Of a DNA stretch of 64,000 nt, positions 1 through 10,190 are shown one piece after another. The notes under the pieces were generated by a model that had not been told where the DNA came from, did not search any database, and worked only from the letters and a program-made list of their open reading frames with translations. The stretch comes from Gnetum montanum (Eukaryota; Streptophyta; Gnetopsida; Gnetales; Gnetaceae): NCBI GenBank assembly GCA_015680685.1, contig MNCI01008953.1, positions 426,733 to 490,732 on the forward strand. The letters run 5' to 3'. Within the stretch, counting starts at the first letter, position 1, and the number at the start of each line of letters is the position of its first letter. The position numbers and the translations under genes are program-made.

Positions 1-1703
1 TAGCTTGCCACGAGTCAGTGGACCTACCCCGCGGCATAACACAACCAGTCTATGGTATACGGTGTGCAACCCTCGGTGGCACCCGTAACACATATTTCGT
101 TGATGGTTCTGCAATATCCTCATCCTTATCCCGTGTAGCAGATGGCGACTAACCTCTCTTCCCAAACCGGTGGGTGGTGGTCTTCACAGGCCCCCCTGGT
201 TGCAGGGATGCCTGCCCCACCATCTACCGGCTAAACCATTCCACTGTTTCCACTGCCTGGCATGGCTTTTCCAGGTCAGCCCCCTGCTCCTCTTGCACAG
301 GCACCTCCAGCAACGGGTCTGGATCAAGCCTTTTTACTGATTCAAACCCTCACTGAGGAGGTTAGGCATCTTAAGGCTGTTGGGTCAGACACGATACAGA
401 TCATGAATTTTTACCAAGATGATCCTATCAGCTCAGCGGTTCCTATGTTGTCATTGCTAACAGGGATGTCCTTGCCTCATTTTACCAAGTATAATGGGTA
501 GGGGGATCCCAACGCTCACTTGGTCACATTTAGATATGAATCCTTCTTGTTACAATAGTGGCCACACACGATTATTCGAGTCTTTGCTATGTCTTTGACA
601 GGGAAAGCTTTGGATTGGTACCAAGCTCTCCCACGCTCTTCCATCTCAACTTTGGAAGAGCTGCTGACACAATTCATGACCCACTTTAAATACAACTTAA
701 AGCCAGAAGTCATGTTGGATCAGCTCGTGGGGGTGAAACAAGACCCGCTCGAACTAGTCTAGAGGTTCATACAGCGTTGGAATGCTACCTTGAATGAAAT
801 CCGTGAGCCAATTGTGGATTCACATCTACTGGCTATATTCAAAAGAGAAGTCAATGCTTTATTAAGTCAAAGCTGTACTATCTTTCCCCCAACTCTTTAC
901 ATCAGGCCTTCGCTCAAGTTAGAAGCATCCAAGATGCTGCGGAGGTCAGCAAAGACCCGACGTATGTCACCTACAGGAACGGTCACAACAAGGGCAAAGA
1001 CAAAGGTAAGGCAACAACAACGACAGTAGTTGTGCTGACTGAGGGCGTAAAGAACAAGAACAAGAAGGCACCTACAACACCTCCTGAGGCTACAGCTAGT
1101 GCAGGAACCAGCCAAGACACGGCAGCTCCTGAAAAGGCCCCCCAGCTAAACCCAAACTTTGAGCATAAAGATCGCTCAAAGTACACAGCCCTACCTGTAA
1201 AGCATTCAGAATTGTTAAAACAACTGTTAGGGGTAGGGCACATTCAACCTAAGAAGGTGCCCGAGGAAGCTCTGAAGCGTCATAGATGTCATTGTGAACT
1301 GCTGAAGAACCCTTCTTTAGCCTTACCTAACGAACCACCAGTTCCGAGATCTTTCAGGTTGGACCGTTTCTGTGACTACCACCAGCTGTGTGGTCACGAT
1401 ACGGATTACTAATGGACGTTGAAAAATGACATTCAATGTATGCTGGATGATGGTTTACTCAAGTTAGACAGCAATAACCCGACACGCCTAGAAAACCAAA
1501 CATTGCACATATATAAGGACCCGTTGAATGCAAACGACGCTCCTTATACAATCAATGTGGTAAGTACAGACAGTGAGAGGAAGGGACCGCCAAAACAACC
1601 TTTTGTTTTGCGTGTGCCTGCTAGCTCACAAAGGGGGGCAACCATCTCATCGATAGCCAGTGGTCTCTCCAGGCTGCCCTTCATTATACGGGCACCTTCT
1701 TAG
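1..1703 (+). pseudogene. T1 gag (Tat/Ogre-like Ty3/gypsy), 5' end outside window
   Basis: Capsid-nucleocapsid polyprotein that would package element RNA. The frame is continuous with a proline-rich stretch from base 1, and an in-frame ATG at 142 is not clearly the true start. The retrotransposon-gag core spans about 480-860 (motifs GKALDWYQAL, STLEELLTQF, LNEIREPIVDSHLLAIFK). A one-base frameshift near 870 moves the reading to the frame of 1032-1412. The zinc-finger-like motif CDYHQLCGHDTDY sits at about 1370-1411; its last Cys falls at a TAA, while T2 keeps Cys there. In-frame stops at about 499, 556 and 760 are TAG, two of them where the T2 copy or the family has Trp or Gln. The C-terminal part (1419-1703) continues in another frame. 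Three homologous copies in the window support the call. Confidence 0.85.
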
Positions 1704-2019
1704 ATACACCCTCAGTCACGCAGCAACAAACAAGCGCTGGCTTCGTCCATGCCCACACCTAGGGCGCCCTTCATTATCAGGGCGCTAAAACAAACAAGCT
1801 GCTCCTCTCATGCAGGGGCAGACCTCTAACCAGAATAGCCAACCATCGTCTCCCTAGCGAAAGGGAGAGGACATACCTGTTAACACAAGGAAAGACCATT
1901 CTATGCTCGGCTTCCCTAAGCCTAGGCCCCTAGCCTCTGCACCTTCATCTCTGCCTCATAAATAGGATAAAGGCATAGAAACGCAACCACCTTCTCTTGG
2001 CAAGAAAAAGAACAACCCT
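1704..2019 (+). other. T1 gag-protease linker
   Basis: No long open frame. Translation in pieces gives proline-, serine- and threonine-rich sequence with short repeats of the type 'APFIIRAP/GALIIRVP' (bases encoding 'cccttcattatacgggcacc', 'cccttcattatcagggcgc'). T2 (15780-16300) and T3 (39980-40560) have the same kind of linker, so it is element sequence rather than an insertion. Confidence 0.6.
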
Positions 2020-2900
2020 TTGACCGACATTGTCCTGCCTCGAGAGATCTGTCTCTTGGGCCGGATGGAAGAGAACAAGGGAGGCAAACAACCTAGCCGA
2101 GAGAAGGACCTCCTCGACGTGTTTACGCAGGTTAAACAGGCTTTAAAACAAAAAAATACAACGCTGAGCCTCTATGACCTGCTTATGACATCCCAAAAAC
2201 ACCGTGAGGCTATGGTTCGTATGCTGACATCCATACCTGTGGATGAAAGTTTACTAGCGGAGGAGGAAGCGATCCATGCAGTCATGTTTCCTTCCGAAAC
2301 TGAGCAACCCAAGCCCACCTCACTAACCTTTCATGATGAGTCCATCAAAGTTGACCCTGAGAAAGGTCAGGTGAACACTGAACCCATGTTCATCACTATT
2401 CGGGTCGATCAGTACCTGATCTGGAGAGTACATGTGGATGACGGCGCCACTACAAACGTCATTCCTTATCCCATCGTGGATAGTGTGGGTCTGGTCGACC
2501 AGATCATTCCCACGATGACAACCAGCGTAAAGTCGTTCAATGGAGCAAGGGTTCAAGTCAAGGGGACGGTGCGTATCGAGTTTGTGGCAGGGAAGCAATT
2601 CCCAACAGATGCCACATTCTTAGCATCGAGGAGATGTCTGGCTTCAACTTGATCCTAGGGAGGTCCTGGTTAGCCCAGCTGAGGGCAGTTTCATTGCTGA
2701 TACATCAAGAAATACACCTACCTTACGTAGGAGGGGAGGTCGTGATACGCGACGATGAAACCACCCCCAGAACTGTCAACAACATTGAGGAAGAATGGGG
2801 TTCAGAGATAGAAGCCTCGGATGATCAGACCAATCTCCAAATCCCTCCAAAAATTGAAACCAATGATGACAGTTCAGCCTGGGCCAACCTGCTATTTTAG
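2020..2900 (+). pseudogene. T1 aspartic protease domain
   Basis: Retropepsin that would cut Gag-Pol. An open frame of 210 codons runs from 2020 and then shifts to the 2634-2900 frame near 2630. The catalytic motif is VHVDDGATTNVIPY at about 2430-2470 (D-D-G-A in place of the more usual D-T/S-G-A). The C-terminal ILGRSWLAQLRAVS...HQEIHLPY motif at about 2650-2725 is diagnostic for plant Ty3/gypsy proteases. Upstream, the conserved stretch LYDLLMTSQKHREAMV is shared with T2. Only the one frameshift separates the two halves. The active-site Asp is retained here but lost in T3. Confidence 0.85.
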
Positions 2901-3239
2901 GATGGTAGCGTGGAGGAGTCAGACCGTAAGCCCCTCCGCCCTTACGCAGCACTAGATGTAAAGGCCGTTAAGAAACAATTGCGAATTCGCGGTTGAACTA
3001 AACGGCATTTATGCACATTGTCATGTTTGTTAACAATTATCGCAGTTTACGCTTAGCATTTCATTTCGCTTAATGCATATTTACGCCATAGAAATTTTCA
3101 ATGTTTACGCTTGTCATTTCTTCTTTATGTTGTTACATTCTTGTTATGTACGCATTCATGTCTTTTGATCACTTTAGCCCAAATACGCAAAAACAACAAA
3201 AAATATACACTACCACCTTACGCTTTCTACATTACGCAG
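2901..3239 (+). other. T1 post-protease spacer
   Basis: AT-rich sequence after the last protease-frame codons (about 2990). No gene seen. An Ogre-type intron donor would be expected around 2960-3060, but no donor consensus conserved among T1, T2 and T3 could be picked by eye. Confidence 0.4.
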
Positions 3240-3368
3240 AGGGCCGCAATGGCCTTAAACTAGTTGTGGCCCGCAATGGCCTAAAACTAACCATGGCCTG
3301 CAATGGCCTAAAACTAGCTTCCAGATTACGCAAACGCTCATGACAGCCTGCAATGGCCTAAAACTAGT
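3240..3368 (+). repeat. Array A of T1: hairpin + TAAACTAG repeats
   Basis: Four imperfect units of about 26-45 bp. Each has GGCC, a 5-6 base loop (GCAAT or CGCAAT), GGCC (sometimes GCCT on the left arm), then TTAAACTAG or TAAAACTAG. The stem arms are complementary. It lies just beyond the 3' end of the antisense gene. T2 (17270) and T3 (41710) have the same array at the same place. Confidence 0.8.
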
Positions 3369-3564
3369 AATTCCACTCCGTCATACCTTAACTTAGGCAA
3401 AACCGTTAACAACTACGCTTACACTTTGCAGATGAAAACGCAAAAGACACAAAGACAAAAAATTATATAACACTTAAAATTGTCACAAAATCTTATCGCT
3501 AGTCTTTTAGTCAACCTAGTAATCATTGTTAGCAACAATCAATAAATCCATGCGTAAATCACAA
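3369..3564 (+). other. Spacer beyond the antisense gene's 3' end (T1)
   Basis: About 200 bases of AT-rich sequence without an open frame. It would hold the 3' UTR and poly(A) site of the minus-strand gene; no canonical AATAAA on the minus strand was recognised. Confidence 0.4.
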
Positions 3565-6500
3565 TTACGCATCTCCTCTGATGCCACTATCACCAGTATC
3601 TCTTAAGTCTGGCTTCAGTCCTAATAAATCATCCTCTAGTGGACCTTCTCTCCTGGGAAGTATTCCTTCATGAGGAATCCCCTCTTCATGAGGTCCCTGC
3701 TCTGGTATCGGCTCCACGGGAGGATGCTCTTCATCGCTGCGTTCTTTCTCTTGTGCTGGCTCCTCAGCTTGCATATCTCCTTTGTCCTTTGTTGGTACCT
3801 AGATACAGAAAACATGTTAGTAAGAACAAGACTTAACAACATAATTAGAAAATGTAGACTTAGTCATGCATAAACTTACTTGCGATGGCCCTGCTTCCGC
3901 AGCAAAGAGAAGCTTGTCCAGGCCGGCCCACAGGCGCTCCATGATTTCATCCTCAGTCAGATTAGACCACGCTCCATCTCCCAGGGTAGCTCCAGCCTTC
4001 ACCTTCCCTTTCTCTACATCAGTCTAGCAAGGTAGTTCTAGGAAGAATGTGGGGACTGTAGTCTGCCCCCTAGGGAGAGTCATCTCCCTTTCTGGGGACG
4101 CACTTACAGTCACCTACTCTTTGAACTTCTTGAAGGCTTTTGAAGCTCCAATGACGTCCAAGAAAACTTCCAGGAATTGAGCCTTGATGGAAGAATTGCG
4201 ATAAAGTTTACGATAAGCGATGCTTTCTTGCTTATACAGATGTTTGTGGTCCTTTTCCTTCTATCCCCACTCTTGCATGCTTGCACAATAGTCCCTCCAA
4301 TCCTGGCTTTCTGAGCTAGGAGCTCTATCTGCATCCACTGCTCTATCAACGCCTGACTGGTTTGCACGCTATTTTTGATGGTGGTCCAATAATGGGAGTA
4401 GTCGATAACAGCGGTACGCCAGTCTTCATCACCCGTTTCCCACGCCTGTAGGAATTTGCACCGTGATCTCAGGTCTCCGACCTCTTTGGTCAGCGACTCA
4501 ATCCTCTACTCTGACCTCTGCAGCCTTTTCCATAGATTTTCATTTATGCCCCTACTCTCCCATAAGGAGCGTGTCGAGCGTAACGCACATTTACGCATTT
4601 CCTCATAAATGTGACGTGGCACAGCTGCCCCATCGGATGGAGGCCTCACTGTGTCCAAATCAATGGGCTCCATGGGATCCCATCGGAGGTGAGCTCCTAA
4701 TAGAAAGAAAAAAAATCATCAATATTGGTGACACATTACCACTGTATAATATCGCAAACTCATTACAGCCATAACATACCATCTCCAGGTTCGATGCGCT
4801 CGAGGCGCTCGATCATATCACTGATAACACTTTTCATGAAGGAAAACTTGCCAAGAAAGTCTCTCCATGCTCTGCTCACAGCGATGGATGTGGATACATC
4901 CTCTTCTCCTGTAGTGTAATCAAGTTAGAAACTTTAATTATTAATAGAATTCTACAAAATTTCTAACACATTTATTACCTCTACCGGTGACAGTGGAGAC
5001 TTCGCCAACGTTTTCCGCCTCCTTTTCCTCTTCACGCACATGAGTTTGTGCATCACTGGTTCTAGTAGCTGGGGCCTCCTCACGCACAGGGGTCTGTGCA
5101 TGGCTCACTCCCCCCCCTGGGGCCTCTTCTTCTAAAACTGAGGCCCCTTCCCCACAACTTAGTACCACTGCCCCTGTTGCAGGGGTCAGTTGCTCTGTAA
5201 TTTTCACTGGTCATATCACAATACGTTTAATATATCATTCCAAATATACTAAGTAAATATTGCGTAATACAGTTTTCAATACATCTCCTTCACGCTTACC
5301 AGGCAGAGGCTTACTCCGCTGAACTCTGACCATCATAGTTTGACCCGTGCCGCTCCCAGGCTCCGTAGAGGGCTCGGCCATACGGAGCCTTTTACGCCTA
5401 GCTACAGGTTCTACAATTTCTTCCACTAGGCGTTTCCCTCGTGAGGCATCGCCAGTGTAAGTAGGCATTATCCCGCCTACACTGTCGATGCCTCGCACTT
5501 GAGACACCGCCAACCCTTTGGTCATTATAGACAGTGACTCCCTGATGCCTTCCAATGGATCCTACCCACAGGTAGTGCCAAGGATATGCGTAATCCAAGG
5601 TTTGGATAGTTGGTCTCGGTCTTGTTGCACCCAGACCCCATCCCTTCGGACGAACAAAAACTTAGCAAAATGCCGAAGGCAAGCTATGTAGAAGGCATAA
5701 TGCACATTGAAACGAGACTCAAGCTTCTTGCGAAGCTTGATCATCTCATTACGCAGTCCCTTAGTAAAATAGCTTGCCCAATTGAACTGGGTCCCTTCTT
5801 CTAGGACCTCCCGCATAATACGGGTCTGTTCTATAGAAAAGAACTTCCCTTGCGAGAGTGTTTTGGGAAAGGCCCGGGCTCGGAAAAGAGGATAAATTGT
5901 CTTAGCGATGCCCATTTTGAATCGTTCGCAAGAAAACACTTTAGTCTCCTTCAGGACTCTTACCCACTCCTCCAGCCATTCTTGGCAGTCGAGACTCCTC
6001 TTTGCCTTCTCATCTATGGGAAGGCCTTCAGAGGGGACGCCAAAAAGGTCCTCGAAGAGCTTAGCATCAATATCAAAACTTACACGCACGTTATGCATGC
6101 GTGTGCAAAAATTCTCAGCCTTCTCGTTGAAGGAGTTGACCAGGGTTAGCATTTCACTTGCGAGGACATCAGGGGTTGCAACTAAAAATAAATGCATTAG
6201 CCCCGCTTCCTGTATCTTGGAGACTACTGCAACTGGGGCTGCCACGTGGCTGAGCCAACGTTGTGCCTCCTTGATGTCGCCATAGCAGAAGAGAACAATA
6301 TTCGCCTCGCGGCCAGAAATTGTAAGGGTAATCTCCCAGGATTCCCTGACTGAACAGCGTGAAACACAGGTCAAACAAAAACCCATGTTACGCAATGCTC
6401 ACAACGCACAACTACACCACGCAACAATAGAATACGCAGTAGTCTTACCAAATCCAAATGGCAAAGGAAAGGGCGAAAGGTTCCTCTGCACGTCCTCAAT

Positions 6501-7645
6501 GGTAAGGGGTGGATCCAGGGTCCAGTCATCATGTAGCCACCCGAGTTGCTAGCAATTCTTAAAAGAGTCAGCATAGCGGGTGGGGTACTCACGCATGTCG
6601 AAGCCAATCTGCCCCATCACACCGGCGCGTACGTTGCTAGTTGAGGTGAACACCTTTATTGCCGTTTCGGTCCACAACAACATATCACCATCCCCAACTA
6701 ACCTGTTTCATGGATAAAAAACCTGCACCATACCACATAGATTTATCTTATGCTTTATAAAACTTAGACAATAGTCATGTAACAATATAGCCAACAAAAT
6801 TGCTTACCGGCTTGAGTAGTATACTGTGCCTAGTGGGTTCTGGAAGTAGGTCGAGACATGATAGGCCATGAACAGAGTGTTATATGTGTGATAGCAACTA
6901 AACTGGGCCATCTCCCAGATCCAGCCTAAATGCCTCAAACCTCGGGCGCTAAGTTCTCGGTCCTCGGGGTGACCAGTGTCGATGGCTCCGTTTGTCAGGA
7001 AAGCTAGGATCCCTTGTGCAGAACCCATCAGGAGGTGCTCCAGAATGGCACCGGCAATATCGCTGGACAAATTAGACCATACAATGATGTTGTAGTTGTG
7101 CAGTAAGAACTGCAGAAACTCCAGCGCACCCCTTCGAAACCATATGGCCTTCCCATGCAACCGCGTTTACGGGGGAGGAACATTGGGGACGATGGGGTTT
7201 ATCCAACACAAAACTCCAACAATATCCAAGACAATCAGAATAGGCTTTAACGTAACGCTGTACAAAAAACCCAATACATAAATCAACATCTAGATTTACA
7301 TTTGCATGATTAATACAAAAAACCTACAAACTACGCCTAGTTATCCATACCGAAATCGCCCAAACCCTTGCAACAGCGCAAGGTTTGTCCCTGACAACGA
7401 CGATAGACACAACCCCATCAAACCCTCGCCTTAATCCGAGATCCATAATTTGAAATCCACATTTACAAAAGAAATACTACCAAAAATAGACACTAAAATA
7501 ACATAAGCATGCAAGGAATGGCCTACCGGTTCAAAGGCATGAGGTAACACACTTCAACCACCGCCTACGAAACGTGCTCCAGATTTCCTTGCACCTCATC
7601 AATTTTGGCCAATTTTGCATTCTTCCTTTTGATATTAGGTGCCAT
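3565..7645 (-). pseudogene. Antisense eight-exon gene inside T1 (HAD/NIF-like + transposon-associated domain)
   Basis: Exons on the minus strand: 7645-7527, 7257-6808, 6722-6449, 6349-5300, 5206-4979, 4908-4780, 4696-3881, 3798-3565. Donors read GTAGGC, GTAAGC, GTAAGA, GTAAGC, GTAATA, GTATGT, GTAAGT; acceptors end in CAG or TAG. Summed exons give about 1100 codons. Exon 1 begins MAPNIKRKNAKLAK (basic). Exon 2 has ILIVLDIVGVL, GALEFLQFLLHNYNIIVWS and resembles the HAD/NIF (FCP1-like) fold, with the second catalytic Asp absent. Exon 4 holds the longest conserved domain (VRVSFDIDAKLFEDLFGVP, LYPLFRARAFP-type motif). Exon 8 is acidic with PHEE repeats and ends in TAA at 3565. Breaks: TAG in exon 1, TAA in exon 2, one-base frameshift at about 6700, several TAGs later. 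T2 and T3 carry the homologue in the same place. Function unknown. Confidence 0.75.
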
Positions 7646-7790
7646 TGTAACAGCCTCAAAACTTTCGCAGCTTCACTTCTTCGAATCTTTACAAACTACA
7701 CTCTCCAATCTTCTACTCCTTCTCCTCTCGCTCAGCAACAGCTAAGAATTCGAATTCACGACAGCCAGCAGCCCGTTCTCACCAAAAACC

Positions 7791-7800
7791 ACTTATATGC
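7791..7800 (-). promoter_or_regulatory. TATA-like box of T1 antisense gene
   Basis: The minus strand reads GCATATAAGT about 150 bases upstream of the exon-1 ATG (7645). T2 has CTTATAAGTA about 110 bases upstream of its ATG (21990). The intervening leader is homologous in the two copies, which supports a transcription unit independent of the LTR. Confidence 0.5.
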
Positions 7801-8051
7801 AAGAATCATCGACTTGATATCCGATTTCAGCGAGACTTTCCTAAAAGGAATCCAAAAATCAAAGTATTAGTGCGGCAGATATCGCATGCGCCACTGTCCA
7901 AAATGACATTAAACTACCACATCTTATCATCTCGTAATCGGGTATCATTAATTACAGCCTGTTTACAATATTCAAAATTCTATTAGCTTTCCACGTTTGA
8001 CAACATCACGTCATGCTTTCTCCTAATCAGTTACGCATTTGGCAATTTTTC
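7801..8051 (+). other. T1 spacer between antisense promoter and RT; trace of array B
   Basis: No gene. One recognisable repeat unit lies at about 7895-7918 (GTCCAAAATGACATTAAACTACC, stem GTC/GAC). This is the T1 counterpart of array B seen better in T2 and T3. Confidence 0.5.
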
Positions 8052-8053
8052 AG
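8040..8053 (+). promoter_or_regulatory. Candidate 3' splice site before T1 RT (Ogre-type intron end)
   Basis: GGCAATTTTTCAG/GGCG just upstream of the pol frame. T2 has GGTAGTTTTGCAG at 31197-31209 and T3 has TTGTTTTTGTAG at 46877-46888 at the same distance from RT. Ogre elements are known to splice an intron between PR and RT, so this fits the acceptor. The donor was not identified. Confidence 0.5.
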
Positions 8054-9654
8054 GGCGATTTGCAAATGGACGCAACATTTTCAGCACCTCTAACTTTGAC
8101 AGGCCCATACGGGAGGGTAGTTAGGCAATTCAACCCAATGCTAGTAGAAATTAACCCCCCTTAGAATGACATAACCATAGCTGCGTCGAAAATGTCCCTA
8201 GAATGGCCAGAACAGTCGACGCGCATGCTAGACCTGGAGGCTGGGGACATAACCGAAGACCCCCTCAATGAGGTTTCTATAGTTACACATAAGGGTGAGG
8301 CCAAAACGCTTAAAGTCAGTTCTTTACTAGACCAGAAAATGCATGATTCTATAAAACAGGTCCTGCAAGACAACATCATAGTATTTGCATGGTCATACGA
8401 AGATATGCCGAGACTAGATCCCAGGTTAATCCAGCATGACATAATCTTAGACCCGCAGATTAAAGCAGTTAGGCAAAAGGTACGAAAAATCAAGCCAGAG
8501 ATCACGCTAGCCGTGCGTGATGAGATCACTAAGCTGTATNAGTATCGACCAACTAGTCGATACGACAGCTAGGCATGCGCTTCTATCCTTCATGGATGCC
8601 TTTTCAGGATATAACCAGATTTGCATCAACCCAGAACATCAATTAACCACAACGTTCATGACGCCCTAGGGCACCTTTTGCTACACCATGATGCCTTTTG
8701 GTCTAAAAAATGCCGGACCAACGTATCAACGAGCCATGACATATATATTTAGCGACTACCTCTTAGGGAGACTGAATGACTATGTTGACGATATAGCTGT
8801 CAAGTCTTTAAAGTCAGAGGATCATTCAGAAGACCTGGAGTTAGTCCTCAAAAGGTGCTCCAAATACGAGCTCCGGCTTAACCCAAAGAAATGTGTATTC
8901 AGAGTCAAAACCGGACACATGCTGGGGTTTGTGGTGTCGGAAACCGGCACACGAGTTGACCCTGATAAGGTCAAAGCCATTGTCGAGTTAATGCCTCCCA
9001 TAGACCTCAAGCAATTACGCGGGTTCCAAGGATGATTACAGTTTATACGCCGGTTCATCTCAAGGTTAACCAATAAACTACATCCCATGCAACATTTGCT
9101 TAAAAAGGGGGTTAATTTCGAATGGATGGAAGATTGCCAGCGTGCGTTTGACAGCCTAAAATAAGAACTTCAACACTTACTGACAGTTTTTCCACCACAC
9201 CACAAAAAGATCAACTGTTTTACATTTACCTTGCAACTTCGGACGTAGCATTAGCAGCATTACTTTGTCAAAGGAGGGATGATGGGTTGGAAGTGCCCAT
9301 CTACTACTTGATTCATGTTCTATATGCATACGAAACGAGGTACAACGAAGTAGAGCGTAACTACCTAGCATTAGTATTTATGCTCAAAAATTGTAGACAT
9401 TACCTTTTCCGTAGCCAAGTTTACATCATCTATAAAAATAACATCCTTAGGACCATTACGCACAATCTATACGAGAGTAGCAGAATAGCTCGTTGGAAGG
9501 CTATCATAGCAGAATTCGATCTGCATTATGTTGGCCAATCTGCTATGAAAGGCCAGGCAATAGCTGACCAGTTAGTAACATCACCTATTGATAGTCAGGC
9601 AACCATAGAGCCTGAGTTTCCAGACAAACATGTACATAGTTTAAGCCCTGTCTT
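8054..9654 (+). pseudogene. T1 reverse transcriptase-RNase H
   Basis: Copies element RNA to DNA. The frame from ATG 8066 gives the RT N-terminal region (FAWSYEDMPRLDP, VRQKVRKIKPE at about 8385-8510). RT core follows: FMDAFSGYNQI (8590), MMPFGLKNAGPTYQRAMTYIF (8688) and the catalytic box YVDDIAVKS (8780). The connection and RNase H part runs about 9220-9560 (YETRYNEVERNYLALVF, YLFRSQVYIIYKNN). An N at 8540 replaces about 143 bp present in T2 (31697-31839), which encode the first catalytic RT block. Stops occur at 8670, 9035 and 9163. Homology to T2 is high throughout. Confidence 0.9.
8540..8540. other. Assembly join (single N) with missing sequence
   Basis: T1 goes from the counterpart of T2 31696 directly to that of 31840. 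About 143 bp of RT is absent, replaced by one N. Confidence 0.8.
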
Positions 9655-10190
9655 AACAGGCCTCGAGGCGACGTTGTATTTCGACGGAGCTTCAACCACT
9701 AAAGGTGGCAGTGCCGCCACCATTATTACGCTATCATTTGAGGATGTGCATCTTCACGCTTATCGCTTAACCTTCCCCTATACGAACAATGTGGTAGAGT
9801 ACGAGGGGCTCCTCAGAGGATTACTAACTACAAGCGAACTCGATGTTCGACACTTGGCGATTAGGGGTGATTTGATGCTCGTCATCAATCAGGTCACAGG
9901 AGTCTATGCCTACAAGGCTGCACATCTGCAACCCTACTACGATATGGCTAAAGATCTTCTGAACAAATTTGCGACCATCGATGCCCAACACGTGCCACGA
10001 ACTGATAACACACTGGCCGATGCACTCGCTACGCTAGCCTTAAACGTGCCCTCACATCTTCTCGACACTTATCCTACTTTAATAATAGATTGGACAAGTC
10101 CTATCATTCAGGAAGCGCAAATATCTTCCCTTCTTGAAGAAAGCACATCGGAATGGTATGACAACATTAAAACTTACCTCTTATAGGGTG
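9655..10190 (+). pseudogene. T1 second (archaeal-type) RNase H domain
   Basis: Tat-lineage elements carry an extra RNase H between the ordinary RNase H and integrase. Here ATLYFDGASTTKGGSA (first Asp), VVEYEGLLRGL (Glu), AIRGDLMLVINQV (Asp) and TDNTLADALATLA (Asp) give the D-E-D-D set in order. The domain lies at the end of the open frame 9287-10186 and appears intact. This domain is the main reason for placing the backbone elements in the Tat/Ogre group. Confidence 0.85.

Noticed and set aside
3101-3343. 80-codon open frame over array A of T1
   Set aside because: It reads through AT-rich spacer and the tandem repeats; no counterpart frame in T2 or T3.
5610-6285. Plus-strand frames opposite exon 4 of the antisense gene
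   Set aside because: Shadows of the conserved minus-strand exon; no domain and no conservation in T2.
3565-7645. Ordinary host gene into which a retrotransposon inserted
   Set aside because: Homologues stand at the same place and orientation in three separate elements, so it travels with the element.
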